Below are positions 1-6,285 of a stretch of 6,285 nt of DNA, one piece after another. The position numbers and the translations under genes are program-made. Origin of the DNA: an uncultured Fusobacteriaceae bacterium. Its GTDB lineage: Bacteria > Fusobacteriota > Fusobacteriia > Fusobacteriales > Fusobacteriaceae. Every line of letters starts with the position of its first letter. Within the stretch, counting starts at the first letter, position 1. The notes below the pieces were generated by a model, which was not told where the DNA came from, made no database searches, and was given only the letters and a program-made list of their open reading frames with translations. The stretch is from assembly GCA_947072715.1 (NCBI GenBank), contig CAMTJB010000066.1, positions 1 to 6,285 on the forward strand, given 5' to 3'.

Positions 1-599
1 ATATTAAGATGGAAGAGTATAGTATATTAGATTATGCAAAAAAAATAGCTTTAGTACCTCAAGAGTTTGATACTCACTTTAATTATTCAGCAAGAGAGAT
101 AATTGAAATGGGACGTTATCCATATAAAAAAAATTCTAATGAAGATTTGGTAGGGAAAGAGATTATAGACAATTTTATATGTAAATTTTCTATAAAAAAA
201 TTAATTGAAAAAAGTATAATTGAGATGAGTGGTGGAGAGAGACAAAGAGTGCTTTTTATAAAAGCATTAGTCCAAGATACTGATTATATACTTTTAGATG
301 AAGCAACATCTAATCTAGACCTGTACAATACTCATAAACTTATGCATGAAATATTAAAAGAGATTAAAGAAAAAAATAAAAGTGTAATAGCGGTTATTCA
401 TGATATGAATTTAGCTTCACTTTATTGTGATGAGATAATAATGTTAAAAAATGGAAAAGTAATTGCAATGGATAAAAAAGATAATGTTCTTGTAAAAGAT
501 AAAATAAAAGATTTGTTTAATGTAGAATCTGAAATTATCGATGTCCATGGAAAAAAAGCTATTTTTTCATATTTGAATACATTTAAAGATAATAATTAA
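1..599 (+). CDS. ABC transporter ATP-binding protein, iron/heme/cobalamin (FecE/BtuD) type, 5' partial
   Basis: This is the ATPase subunit of an importer for ferric siderophores, heme or cobalamin; it would sit on the cytoplasmic face of a FecCD-type permease and power uptake. The frame is open to the left edge (first whole codon at base 3), so the ATG at base 9 is an internal methionine, not the start. Numbering from that methionine: the Q-loop is LVPQ (Q18), followed by the MGRYPY segment (34-39) typical of the FecE/FepC/BtuD group. The ABC signature is SGGERQ (74-79), Walker B is YILLDE (93-98) with the D-loop SNLD (101-104), and the H-loop histidine is H131 in VIHDMN. Walker A is absent and must lie upstream. 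Family members are about 250-260 residues, so roughly 55-60 are missing. The permease and binding-protein genes are presumably upstream. The exact substrate cannot be read from this subunit. Confidence 0.93.
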   Translation, partial: IKMEEYSILDYAKKIALVPQEFDTHFNYSAREIIEMGRYPYKKNSNEDLVGKEIIDNFICKFSIKKLIEKSIIEMSGGERQRVLFIKALVQDTDYILLDEATSNLDLYNTHKLMHEILKEIKEKNKSVIAVIHDMNLASLYCDEIIMLKNGKVIAMDKKDNVLVKDKIKDLFNVESEIIDVHGKKAIFSYLNTFKDNN

Positions 600-630
600 A
601 AATAATAATTAAATAAAAACAATAAAAACA
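589..630. repeat. Two short tandem duplications in the ABC-ATPase/aminopeptidase spacer
   Basis: A 12-base unit, ATAATAATTAAA, occurs at 589-600 and again at 602-613, one base apart; the first copy contains the stop codon of the ABC ATPase. It runs directly into a perfect tandem pair of the 9-base unit ATAAAAACA (613-621 and 622-630). Together they make up most of the 53-base gap between the two genes. They look like replication-slippage products in A/T-rich DNA. No hairpin or terminator is seen here, so the gap gives no sign of ending upstream transcription. Confidence 0.6.
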
Positions 631-640
631 GGAAGTAATT

Positions 641-647
641 GAGGGGG
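641..647 (+). promoter_or_regulatory. Ribosome binding site of the aminopeptidase P gene
   Basis: The purine run GAGGGGG lies five bases before the ATG at 653. It contains GAGG, complementary to the 3' end of 16S rRNA, and supports that ATG as the start. Confidence 0.75.
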
Positions 648-652
648 ATAAA

Positions 653-2071
653 ATGTTTGATAAAAAGATTTATGTAGAAAGAAGAAATGAGTTATGCAAA
701 AAGATGACAAAAGGAATAGGATTATTTTTAGGGAATGGAGAATCTCCTAGAAATTATCTAGATAATTGTTATGAATTTTCACAAGATTCAACATTTTTAT
801 ATTATTTTGGTTTAGATAGATCAAATTTAGTTGGAATTATAGATTTTTCAACAGGAGAGACATTTGTATCAGGAGTAGACTTTACTTTAGATGATATGAT
901 TTGGATGGGAACTCAAGATACTATATTAGAAGAAGCTAAAAAATATGGAATAACTAAATTTGTTCAAGAGAAAAAATTAAAAGATTTCGTTTTAGATAAA
1001 TCAGAGGGAACAGATGAAGATGATGAAGATTACTATCAAGAAATTCTTTATATAGAGCCTTATAGAGCAGACTTAACAATAAAACTAGCTGAGCTTTTAG
1101 ATATAGAGGTTCAAGAAGTTTTAACTTACTCATCATTAAAATTAAAAAAAGCAGTTATCGACCAAAGAAATATAAAATCTTTAGAAGAGATAGCAGAGAT
1201 AGAAAAAGCTGTTAATGTAACTAGAGAGATGCAATTAAAAGCTATGTCAATTATAAAACCAGGAATGTATGAATACGAGATTAAAGCAGAAGTTGAGAAA
1301 ATTGCAGCAAAGCATAATTGTTCAACATCTTTTCAGACTATAGCAACAGTACATGGGGAAACGTTACATAATCATAACTACAATAATGTTATGGAAGAGG
1401 GACAACTATTTGTATTAGATTGCGGAGCTAGAACAAAGTCAGGTTATTGCGGAGATTTAACAACAGTAGTTCCTGTATCTGGAAAATTTAATGAGAAGCA
1501 AAAAGAAGTATATAATATCTTAATAGAGATGTTTGATGCATCAGTTTCAAAATTAAAGCCTGAGGTAGAGTATAGAGAAGCTTATTTAGCTGCATCTAGA
1601 GCATTAATAGAAGGGATGAAAAGATTAGGAATGTTAGTTGGTGAAACAGAAGAAATACTTGAAAAAGGTGCTCATGCAATAGTGTTTCCACATGGATTAG
1701 GGCATATGTTAGGAATGGATGTTCATGATTGTGAAAATTTAGGTGAAGATTTTGTTGGTTATGATGAAGGAAAGAAAAGAGATACAAGACCAGGTCATAG
1801 AAGTTTAAGATTAGCAAGAACTTTAAAAGCAGGTCATGTGTTTACTGTTGAACCAGGAATATATTTTATACCTAGATTAATAGAAAATTGGAAATCAAAA
1901 GGATTATTCAAAGAACATATAAAATATGAAGAGATAGAGAAGTACAGTGATTTTGGTGGAATGAGATACGAGGGTAACTTCGTAATAACTGAGGATTCAT
2001 CAAGAAGACTAGGGAGTAATATGCCTAAACTTTACACAGAAATAGAAGAGTTAATGAATAAAAGATCATAA
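653..2071 (+). CDS. Aminopeptidase P family protein (Xaa-Pro aminopeptidase, M24B)
   Basis: This cytoplasmic dinuclear-metal (usually manganese) peptidase removes the N-terminal residue from peptides that have proline in second position. It has 472 residues, slightly longer than E. coli PepP (441). The N-terminal part (about 1-165) is the aminopeptidase P N-domain, with an acidic stretch around 118-127 (EGTDEDDEDY). The C-terminal part (about 180-460) is the pita-bread catalytic fold. All five expected metal ligands are present: D256 in VLDCG, D268 in CGDLTT, H351 in HGLGHMLG, E400 in TVEPGIY and E440 in RYEGNF. The supporting histidines H347 and H358 (DVHD) are also present. The segment at about 370-395, before TVEPGIY, is longer than in E. 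coli PepP and accounts for part of the extra length. There is no signal peptide. The start is set by a good ribosome binding site. It follows the ABC ATPase by 53 bases and precedes malQ by 49, without visible terminators. Activity as a true Xaa-Pro aminopeptidase rather than a prolidase-like relative is the likely reading from the N-domain and motifs. Confidence 0.93.
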   Translation: MFDKKIYVERRNELCKKMTKGIGLFLGNGESPRNYLDNCYEFSQDSTFLYYFGLDRSNLVGIIDFSTGETFVSGVDFTLDDMIWMGTQDTILEEAKKYGITKFVQEKKLKDFVLDKSEGTDEDDEDYYQEILYIEPYRADLTIKLAELLDIEVQEVLTYSSLKLKKAVIDQRNIKSLEEIAEIEKAVNVTREMQLKAMSIIKPGMYEYEIKAEVEKIAAKHNCSTSFQTIATVHGETLHNHNYNNVMEEGQLFVLDCGARTKSGYCGDLTTVVPVSGKFNEKQKEVYNILIEMFDASVSKLKPEVEYREAYLAASRALIEGMKRLGMLVGETEEILEKGAHAIVFPHGLGHMLGMDVHDCENLGEDFVGYDEGKKRDTRPGHRSLRLARTLKAGHVFTVEPGIYFIPRLIENWKSKGLFKEHIKYEEIEKYSDFGGMRYEGNFVITEDSSRRLGSNMPKLYTEIEELMNKRS

Positions 2072-2106
2072 TAAATATTATCTTATAATTAAAGTCTGAA
2101 GTAAGT

Positions 2107-2111
2107 GGGAG
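2107..2111 (+). promoter_or_regulatory. Ribosome binding site of malQ
   Basis: GGGAG lies nine bases before the ATG at 2121, within a G-rich run (2105-2114). It is a moderate Shine-Dalgarno match that supports this start; the N-terminal MalQ motif begins only a few residues after it. Confidence 0.6.
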
Positions 2112-2120
2112 TGGTAAAAT

Positions 2121-3611
2121 ATGCTAGAAAGAGGTAGCGGGATATTAATACATATAAGCTCTTTACCTGGAGAGATGGGAATAGGAGATTTTGGTAAAAC
2201 AGCTTATGAGTTTATCGACTTTTTAAAATCATCAAATCAAAAATTTTGGCAAATTTTACCATTAGGTCCTACTGGATATGGAAATTCACCATATCAATCA
2301 TTTTCCTCTTTTGCAGGAAATCCCTATTTTATAGATTTAGAATTTTTAAGAGAAAAAGGATTTTTAAAAGAGGAAGACCTAAAAAATTTAAAAGATAACA
2401 ATAATCCTAAATTTGTAGATTATGGATTTATATATCTAGAAAAAATGAGAGTTTTGAGAAAAGCATATGATAACTATCGTTCTCTTACTGAAAAATTAGA
2501 TATGGAAAAATTCAAAAAAGAAAATCATTTTTGGCTTGAAGACTATTCTTTATACATGGTATTAAAGAAGAAGTTTGATTATAAAAGCTGGGAAGAGTGG
2601 CCATCAGAGTTTAAAAATAGGAATATTGAAATTATAGAGCAAGAGAAAGAAAAACAAAAAGATGAGATAGAATTTTATATATTTTTACAATATATATTTT
2701 ATTTTCAATGGGAGAATTTAAAAAATTATTCTAATTTAAATGGAGTAAAAATTATTGGAGATTTACCAATTTTTGTAGCTTTGGATAGCTCAGATATATG
2801 GGCTAATAGTGAGATGTTTTTACTGGACCAAAAGAAGAATCCTTTAAAGGTCTCAGGATGTCCTCCAGATTTTTTTAGTGAAAAGGGTCAACTGTGGGGA
2901 AATCCATTATATAACTGGGATAAAATGAAAGAAGATAGGTATTCTTGGTGGGTTTCTAGAGTGGGGCATTGTTTCAAATTATATGACGTTATAAGAATGG
3001 ATCATTTCAGAGGTTTTGAAGCTTATTGGGAGATTCCAGCAAATTCAGAAGATGCCATAGGAGGAGCTTGGAAAAAGGGACCAGGAATAGATCTTTTTAA
3101 AGAGATTAATAACTCTTTAGGAAAGAGAGATATAATTGCGGAAGATTTAGGCTTTATAAGTCCAGAGGTAAAAGAGCTTTTATTAGAAACTGGTTTTCCA
3201 GGAATGAAAGTATTACTTTTTGCCTTTGATTCTAAAATCGACAGTGATTATTTACCACACAAATATAATGAAAATTCAATTGCATATGTTGGTACTCATG
3301 ATAATGATACAGTTGTTGGATGGTATAAGAATGCAAATATAGATGATAAGAGTTACTGCAATAAATATTTTGAAAAATTAAATTTAATAAAGTCACAAGA
3401 GATAAACTGGAGATTTATTGAGGCTACATGGAGTAGTAATTCAATAGTGTCAATAACCCAGATGCAAGATTTAATAGGATTGGATAACTTAGCTAGAATG
3501 AATAAACCAGCAACAAATAATGGAAATTGGAGCTGGAGGCTAGAGAAAAAATTTATGACTCAAGAATTATCTCAAAGATTAAAAAAAATAACCAATATTT
3601 ATAAAAGATAA
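2121..3611 (+). CDS. malQ: 4-alpha-glucanotransferase (amylomaltase), GH77
   Basis: This cytoplasmic enzyme transfers alpha-1,4-glucan segments between maltodextrins, releasing glucose and rebuilding chains long enough for phosphorylase. The protein has 496 residues, the usual length of the compact bacterial amylomaltases (about 500), without the extra N-terminal region of E. coli MalQ. The family N-terminus is intact: GILIHISSLPG (7-17), then LPLGPTGYGNSPYQ (46-59). The flexible active-site loop is PPDFFSEKGQLWGNP (248-262). The catalytic residues align with Thermus aquaticus amylomaltase: nucleophile D294 in RMDHFRGF, acid/base E341 in IIAEDLG, and D394 in GTHDND. The C-terminal motif is MNKPATNNGNWSWR (460-473). 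The gene sits directly upstream of glgP with a 62-base gap, which fits joint maltodextrin or glycogen breakdown. No frameshift or missing key residue is seen. Confidence 0.97.
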   Translation: MLERGSGILIHISSLPGEMGIGDFGKTAYEFIDFLKSSNQKFWQILPLGPTGYGNSPYQSFSSFAGNPYFIDLEFLREKGFLKEEDLKNLKDNNNPKFVDYGFIYLEKMRVLRKAYDNYRSLTEKLDMEKFKKENHFWLEDYSLYMVLKKKFDYKSWEEWPSEFKNRNIEIIEQEKEKQKDEIEFYIFLQYIFYFQWENLKNYSNLNGVKIIGDLPIFVALDSSDIWANSEMFLLDQKKNPLKVSGCPPDFFSEKGQLWGNPLYNWDKMKEDRYSWWVSRVGHCFKLYDVIRMDHFRGFEAYWEIPANSEDAIGGAWKKGPGIDLFKEINNSLGKRDIIAEDLGFISPEVKELLLETGFPGMKVLLFAFDSKIDSDYLPHKYNENSIAYVGTHDNDTVVGWYKNANIDDKSYCNKYFEKLNLIKSQEINWRFIEATWSSNSIVSITQMQDLIGLDNLARMNKPATNNGNWSWRLEKKFMTQELSQRLKKITNIYKR

Positions 3612-3660
3612 AGGATATTATTAATTTTTATTAAATATAATTATATTATAAAAAATTATT

Positions 3661-3665
3661 GGAGG
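3661..3665 (+). promoter_or_regulatory. Ribosome binding site that decides the glgP start
   Basis: GGAGG is the strongest Shine-Dalgarno core in the window and lies eight bases before the ATG at 3674. A TTG five codons upstream (3659-3661) is in frame, but its G is the first base of this site, so it would sit on top of the ribosome binding site. The ATG is therefore preferred. Confidence 0.88.
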
Positions 3666-3673
3666 TCTTAAAC

Positions 3674-6064
3674 ATGAAAATATCTGCTCATGAGATCAAA
3701 GAGGGAGTAAATAAGTATTTGCTTCTAGATTTTTCTGTAAAATTAGAAAATGCAGAAAAACATGAAATATACCAAGCATTAGCTAAAACTATTTTAGAAA
3801 AATCAAGTATTAATTGGCTGAATACAACTGAAAAATATTTAGAAAATAAGCAAGTCCATTATTTCTCTTCAGAGTTTTTAATGGGAAGAGCCCTAGGAAA
3901 TAATCTTATAAATCTAGGAATAATGGATAGTGTGAGATTAGCAATGGAAGAACTAGGCTTAGATTATAATATAATTGAAGATTCTGAAGAGGACGCAGGA
4001 ACAGGAAATGGTGGACTAGGTAGGCTAGCAGCATGTTTCATTGAATCTTTAGCTACATTAGATTTACCTGGAAGAGGTTATAGTATCAGATATAGAAATG
4101 GTATTTTTAATCAAAAGATAGAAAATGGTTATCAAGTTGAATATCCAGAAACATGGCTAAAGTACGGAGACCCTTGGTCAATAAAAAAAATAGGGGATGA
4201 AGTAACTGTTAAGTTTAAAGATTTTTCAGTGAGAGCAATACCTTACGATACACCTATATTTGGTTATGGAACTGAAAATGTAAACACTCTTAGACTTTGG
4301 GAAGCTGAACCAATGATAGATCTTAACTATTCAGCCTTTAATGATCAAGATTATAATACAGCACTATATGAAGTAAATAGAGCTAGGGATATATCAAGAA
4401 TTCTTTATCCTAATGATTCAACAAATGAAGGGAAAAAATTAAGATTAAGACAACAATATTTCTTTGTTTCTGCTTCTTTGCAAGATATTGTAAAAAAATA
4501 TAAGAGAGTACATGGGGAAGATTTTACAAAGTTTGATGAATATACAGCTATTCAATTAAATGATACTCACCCTACAGTTGCAATTCCAGAGCTTATGAGA
4601 ATTTTATGTGAACAAGAAAGATTATCTTGGTACGAGGCTTGGGCAATAGTAACAAAAACTTTTTCATACACAAATCATACAATTCTGGCGGAAGCATTAG
4701 AAAAATGGTGGATTGGTCTGTATGAGGATATATTACCTAATATATATAATATAATTAGAAGAATAAACGAGCAGTTATTAGGTGAGCTTAGAACTATATA
4801 TCCAGATGATGATGCAAAGCACCACAGAATGGCTATAATTCAAGGAGATTTAATACACATGGCATGGCTTGCTATCTATGGCAGTTCATATGTAAATGGT
4901 GTTGCAGCATTACACTCTGAGCTTTTAAAAAGTGAAGTATTAAAAGAGTGGTATGAGCTATACCCAGAAAAATTTCAAAATAAGACCAATGGAATAACAC
5001 AAAGAAGATGGTTATTACTTTCTAATCCTGAATTAGCTGAGCTTATTACATCTTTAATTGGAGATGGCTGGATAAAAAATTTAGATGAATTAAAAAAACT
5101 AGAAGGCTATGTAAATGATGAAGAAGTTTTAAATAAATTTATAGATATAAAAAAAGAAAAGAAAATACAGTTTTCTAAATATTTAGAAAGTCATCAAGGT
5201 GAAACAGTTGATACAGATTCGATATTTGATGTTCAAGTAAAAAGATTGCATGAATATAAAAGACAACTTCTAAATATATTTCATATAATTGATCTATATA
5301 ATAGATTAAAAATAGAACCGGATTTAGATATGATACCTGTAACATATATATTTGGTTCAAAAGCAGCACCAGGTTATAGAAGAGCTAAAGCAATAATCAA
5401 ACTAATAAATGAAGTAGCTAAAAAAATAGATAATGATCCTTTAGTTAATAATAAAATAAAAGTTATTTTTGTGGAGAATTATAGAGTTTCCTTAGCACAT
5501 TTAATTTTTCCAGCAGCTAATATTTCTGAACAAATTTCAACAGCTGGAAAAGAAGCTTCTGGAACAGGAAATATGAAGTTTATGCTTAATGGAGGAATTA
5601 CTTTAGGAACTTTAGATGGAGCTAACATAGAAATAGTTGAAGAGGCTGGAAAAGAAAATAGTTTTATATTTGGTCTTACAGTGGATGAAATTAAAGAGTT
5701 TAAAAAGCAAGGATATAATCCATTAACTTATTACAGCAGTACACCGGGATTAAAAACTGTTATAGATTCATTAGTTGATGGAACTTTTGATGATGGTGGA
5801 AAAGGAGACTTTAGAGATATCTATAATTCACTACTTTATGGAACAGATTGGCATCAACCAGATGAATATTTTGTTTTAAAAGATTTTGAAGCTTATAGAA
5901 ATATTCAGAAGAGTGCTAATAATGAGTATAAGGACAAACTAGGCTGGGCTAGAAAAGCATGGCTAAATATAGCCAATGCAGGAAAATTCTCTTCTGACAG
6001 AACGATAAGACAGTATGCAGAGGAGATTTGGCATATTGCTCCAGTTAAAATTGAAGAAAATTAA
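3674..6064 (+). CDS. glgP: Glycogen/maltodextrin phosphorylase, GT35
   Basis: This pyridoxal-phosphate enzyme cleaves terminal alpha-1,4 bonds of glycogen or maltodextrins with phosphate, giving glucose-1-phosphate in the cytoplasm. From the ATG at 3674 it has 796 residues, the normal bacterial length, and it lacks the longer N-terminal regulatory segment of animal enzymes. Numbered from that methionine: DAGTGNGGLGRLA (107-119) is the glucan/PLP-site glycine-rich loop. TNHTILAEALEKW (333-345) carries the substrate histidine H335. VKRLHEYKR (522-530) holds K523, R524 and K529, equivalent to the phosphate-site residues K568, R569 and K574 of rabbit muscle phosphorylase. EASGTGNMK (627-635) is the family signature, with the PLP-binding lysine K635. 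ENYRVSLAHLIFP (601-613) differs from the common AEK form (see findings). It follows malQ closely, and the two probably act in sequence on the same glucans. No glycogen-synthesis genes are in view, so glycogen versus imported maltodextrin as the main substrate stays open. A strong terminator follows. Confidence 0.97.
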   Translation: MKISAHEIKEGVNKYLLLDFSVKLENAEKHEIYQALAKTILEKSSINWLNTTEKYLENKQVHYFSSEFLMGRALGNNLINLGIMDSVRLAMEELGLDYNIIEDSEEDAGTGNGGLGRLAACFIESLATLDLPGRGYSIRYRNGIFNQKIENGYQVEYPETWLKYGDPWSIKKIGDEVTVKFKDFSVRAIPYDTPIFGYGTENVNTLRLWEAEPMIDLNYSAFNDQDYNTALYEVNRARDISRILYPNDSTNEGKKLRLRQQYFFVSASLQDIVKKYKRVHGEDFTKFDEYTAIQLNDTHPTVAIPELMRILCEQERLSWYEAWAIVTKTFSYTNHTILAEALEKWWIGLYEDILPNIYNIIRRINEQLLGELRTIYPDDDAKHHRMAIIQGDLIHMAWLAIYGSSYVNGVAALHSELLKSEVLKEWYELYPEKFQNKTNGITQRRWLLLSNPELAELITSLIGDGWIKNLDELKKLEGYVNDEEVLNKFIDIKKEKKIQFSKYLESHQGETVDTDSIFDVQVKRLHEYKRQLLNIFHIIDLYNRLKIEPDLDMIPVTYIFGSKAAPGYRRAKAIIKLINEVAKKIDNDPLVNNKIKVIFVENYRVSLAHLIFPAANISEQISTAGKEASGTGNMKFMLNGGITLGTLDGANIEIVEEAGKENSFIFGLTVDEIKEFKKQGYNPLTYYSSTPGLKTVIDSLVDGTFDDGGKGDFRDIYNSLLYGTDWHQPDEYFVLKDFEAYRNIQKSANNEYKDKLGWARKAWLNIANAGKFSSDRTIRQYAEEIWHIAPVKIEEN

Positions 6065-6115
6065 TAAATTATAAAAATCAAATGAAAAATTCTAATATTT
6101 TAAATAAATAAAAGT

Positions 6116-6159
6116 ATAAAAGGTGAGGTGAACTTTAATTAGTCCACCTCATCTTTTAT
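6116..6159. terminator. Bidirectional rho-independent terminator between convergent genes
   Basis: The left arm 6116-6134 pairs with the right arm 6141-6159 around a six-base TTAATT loop, giving a stem of 19 positions. On the + strand RNA there is one G-U wobble (6123/6152) and one A-C mismatch (6131/6144). On the - strand RNA these become a mismatch and a G-U pair respectively, so both strands fold about equally well. The core GGTGAGGTG/CACCTCATC is the most GC-rich stretch in the gap. The arm ends give CTTTTAT on both strands, a short U-rich tail. It lies after glgP and after the gene entering on the - strand, as expected for a shared terminator. Confidence 0.88.
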
Positions 6160-6174
6160 TAATATATAATATAG

Positions 6175-6285
6175 TTATTTATTATCAACATAAGCTTCTT
6201 TAAAGTAATACTGACCTAAAGGAGACACAGCAACATTTTTAACTACAGGATTAATACATGCAATTTTTACGTAGAAATATAATGG
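6175..6285 (-). CDS. C-terminal end of a peptide ABC transporter substrate-binding protein (OppA-like), partial
   Basis: An open frame runs in from the right edge on the - strand and stops with TAA at 6177-6175, encoding the last 36 residues of a protein. They begin PLYFYVKIACINPVVKNV, pass through SPLGQYYFKEAYV and end DNK. Family 5 peptide-binding proteins (OppA/DppA) typically end with P-x-Y-x-Y-V near a conserved NP-x-V-K segment, then G-x-x-YF-K-x-A/V before the C-terminus, and this tail matches that pattern. Such proteins are lipoproteins on the outside of the cytoplasmic membrane or in the periplasm and deliver peptides to the Opp/Dpp permease. The gene converges on glgP and ends just past the shared terminator. 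The family call rests on a short tail, so another family 5 solute-binding protein (for example for nickel or dipeptides) is possible. Confidence 0.72.
   Translation of the reverse strand, partial: PLYFYVKIACINPVVKNVAVSPLGQYYFKEAYVDNK

Noticed and set aside
9..11. ATG near the left edge as the true start of the ABC ATPase
   Set aside because: The frame stays open to the window edge, no ribosome binding site fits, and a start here would remove Walker A. The gene is cut by the window instead.
1001..1050. Acidic stretch in the aminopeptidase as a frameshift or inserted domain
   Set aside because: The frame is continuous and conserved sequence resumes on both sides. It is a surface loop of the N-domain, variable in this family.
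954..1136. Minus-strand open frame of 60 codons inside the aminopeptidase gene
   Set aside because: It is antisense to a well-conserved protein, is a low-complexity leucine-rich translation, and has no ribosome binding site or family resemblance.
1596..1817. Minus-strand open frame of 73 codons inside the aminopeptidase catalytic domain
   Set aside because: It overlaps the metal-site region of the true gene. Its Leu/His/Phe-rich composition is what the reverse complement of A/G-rich coding sequence gives.
2084..2089. Consensus TATAAT in the gap before malQ as a promoter
   Set aside because: The expected -35 positions (around 2060-2066) are A-rich with no resemblance to TTGACA, and there is no TG extension. 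TATAAT is frequent by chance in DNA this AT-rich.
5175..5369. Minus-strand open frame of 64 codons inside glgP
   Set aside because: It lies opposite the conserved VKRLHEYKR region of phosphorylase and shows no independent coding evidence.
6065..6115. Possible small gene or RNA in the gap after glgP
   Set aside because: This is only A/T-rich sequence with stops in all frames; no structure other than the adjacent terminator stem is seen.

Overview
This is an AT-rich bacterial window. Arginine is encoded almost only by AGA, A/T-ending codons dominate throughout, and purine-rich Shine-Dalgarno sites precede the genes. These traits and the style of the encoded proteins fit a low-GC anaerobe. A member of the Fusobacteriaceae (Fusobacterium or Cetobacterium type) is my best guess and a Clostridium-like Firmicute is the main alternative. 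The organism is inferred from composition and protein style, not from a marker gene.

Layout: four genes lie head to tail on the + strand, and a fifth gene enters from the right on the - strand. From left to right they are: (1) the last three quarters of a FecE/BtuD-type ABC transporter ATPase for iron, heme or cobalamin uptake, whose N-terminus and Walker A motif lie outside the window; (2) a complete aminopeptidase P family metallopeptidase; (3) a complete 4-alpha-glucanotransferase (MalQ); (4) a complete glycogen/maltodextrin phosphorylase (GlgP); (5) the last 36 residues of what is most likely an oligopeptide-binding (OppA-type) ABC transporter lipoprotein, on the - strand. A strong, nearly symmetrical stem-loop sits between the two convergent genes and probably terminates transcription from both sides. 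No gap between genes exceeds 110 bases, and no terminator-like hairpin is visible between genes 1 to 4, so some read-through along the + strand is plausible.

Function: MalQ and GlgP are a classical pair. GlgP phosphorolyses alpha-1,4-glucan ends to glucose-1-phosphate and stalls on short chains. MalQ recombines short maltodextrins into longer ones that GlgP can use again. All the catalytic residues I looked for are present in both. The aminopeptidase P releases the N-terminal residue of peptides with proline in second position, and the convergent peptide-binding protein would fit a peptide-fermenting lifestyle, but the two are not co-transcribed. The ABC ATPase looks like the tail of an unrelated upstream uptake operon.

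I see no new system, mobile element, CRISPR array or RNA gene here. The observations worth a second look are small: the choice of GlgP start, the bidirectional terminator, a tandemly duplicated spacer, an AT palindrome ahead of glgP and a substitution near the GlgP active site.
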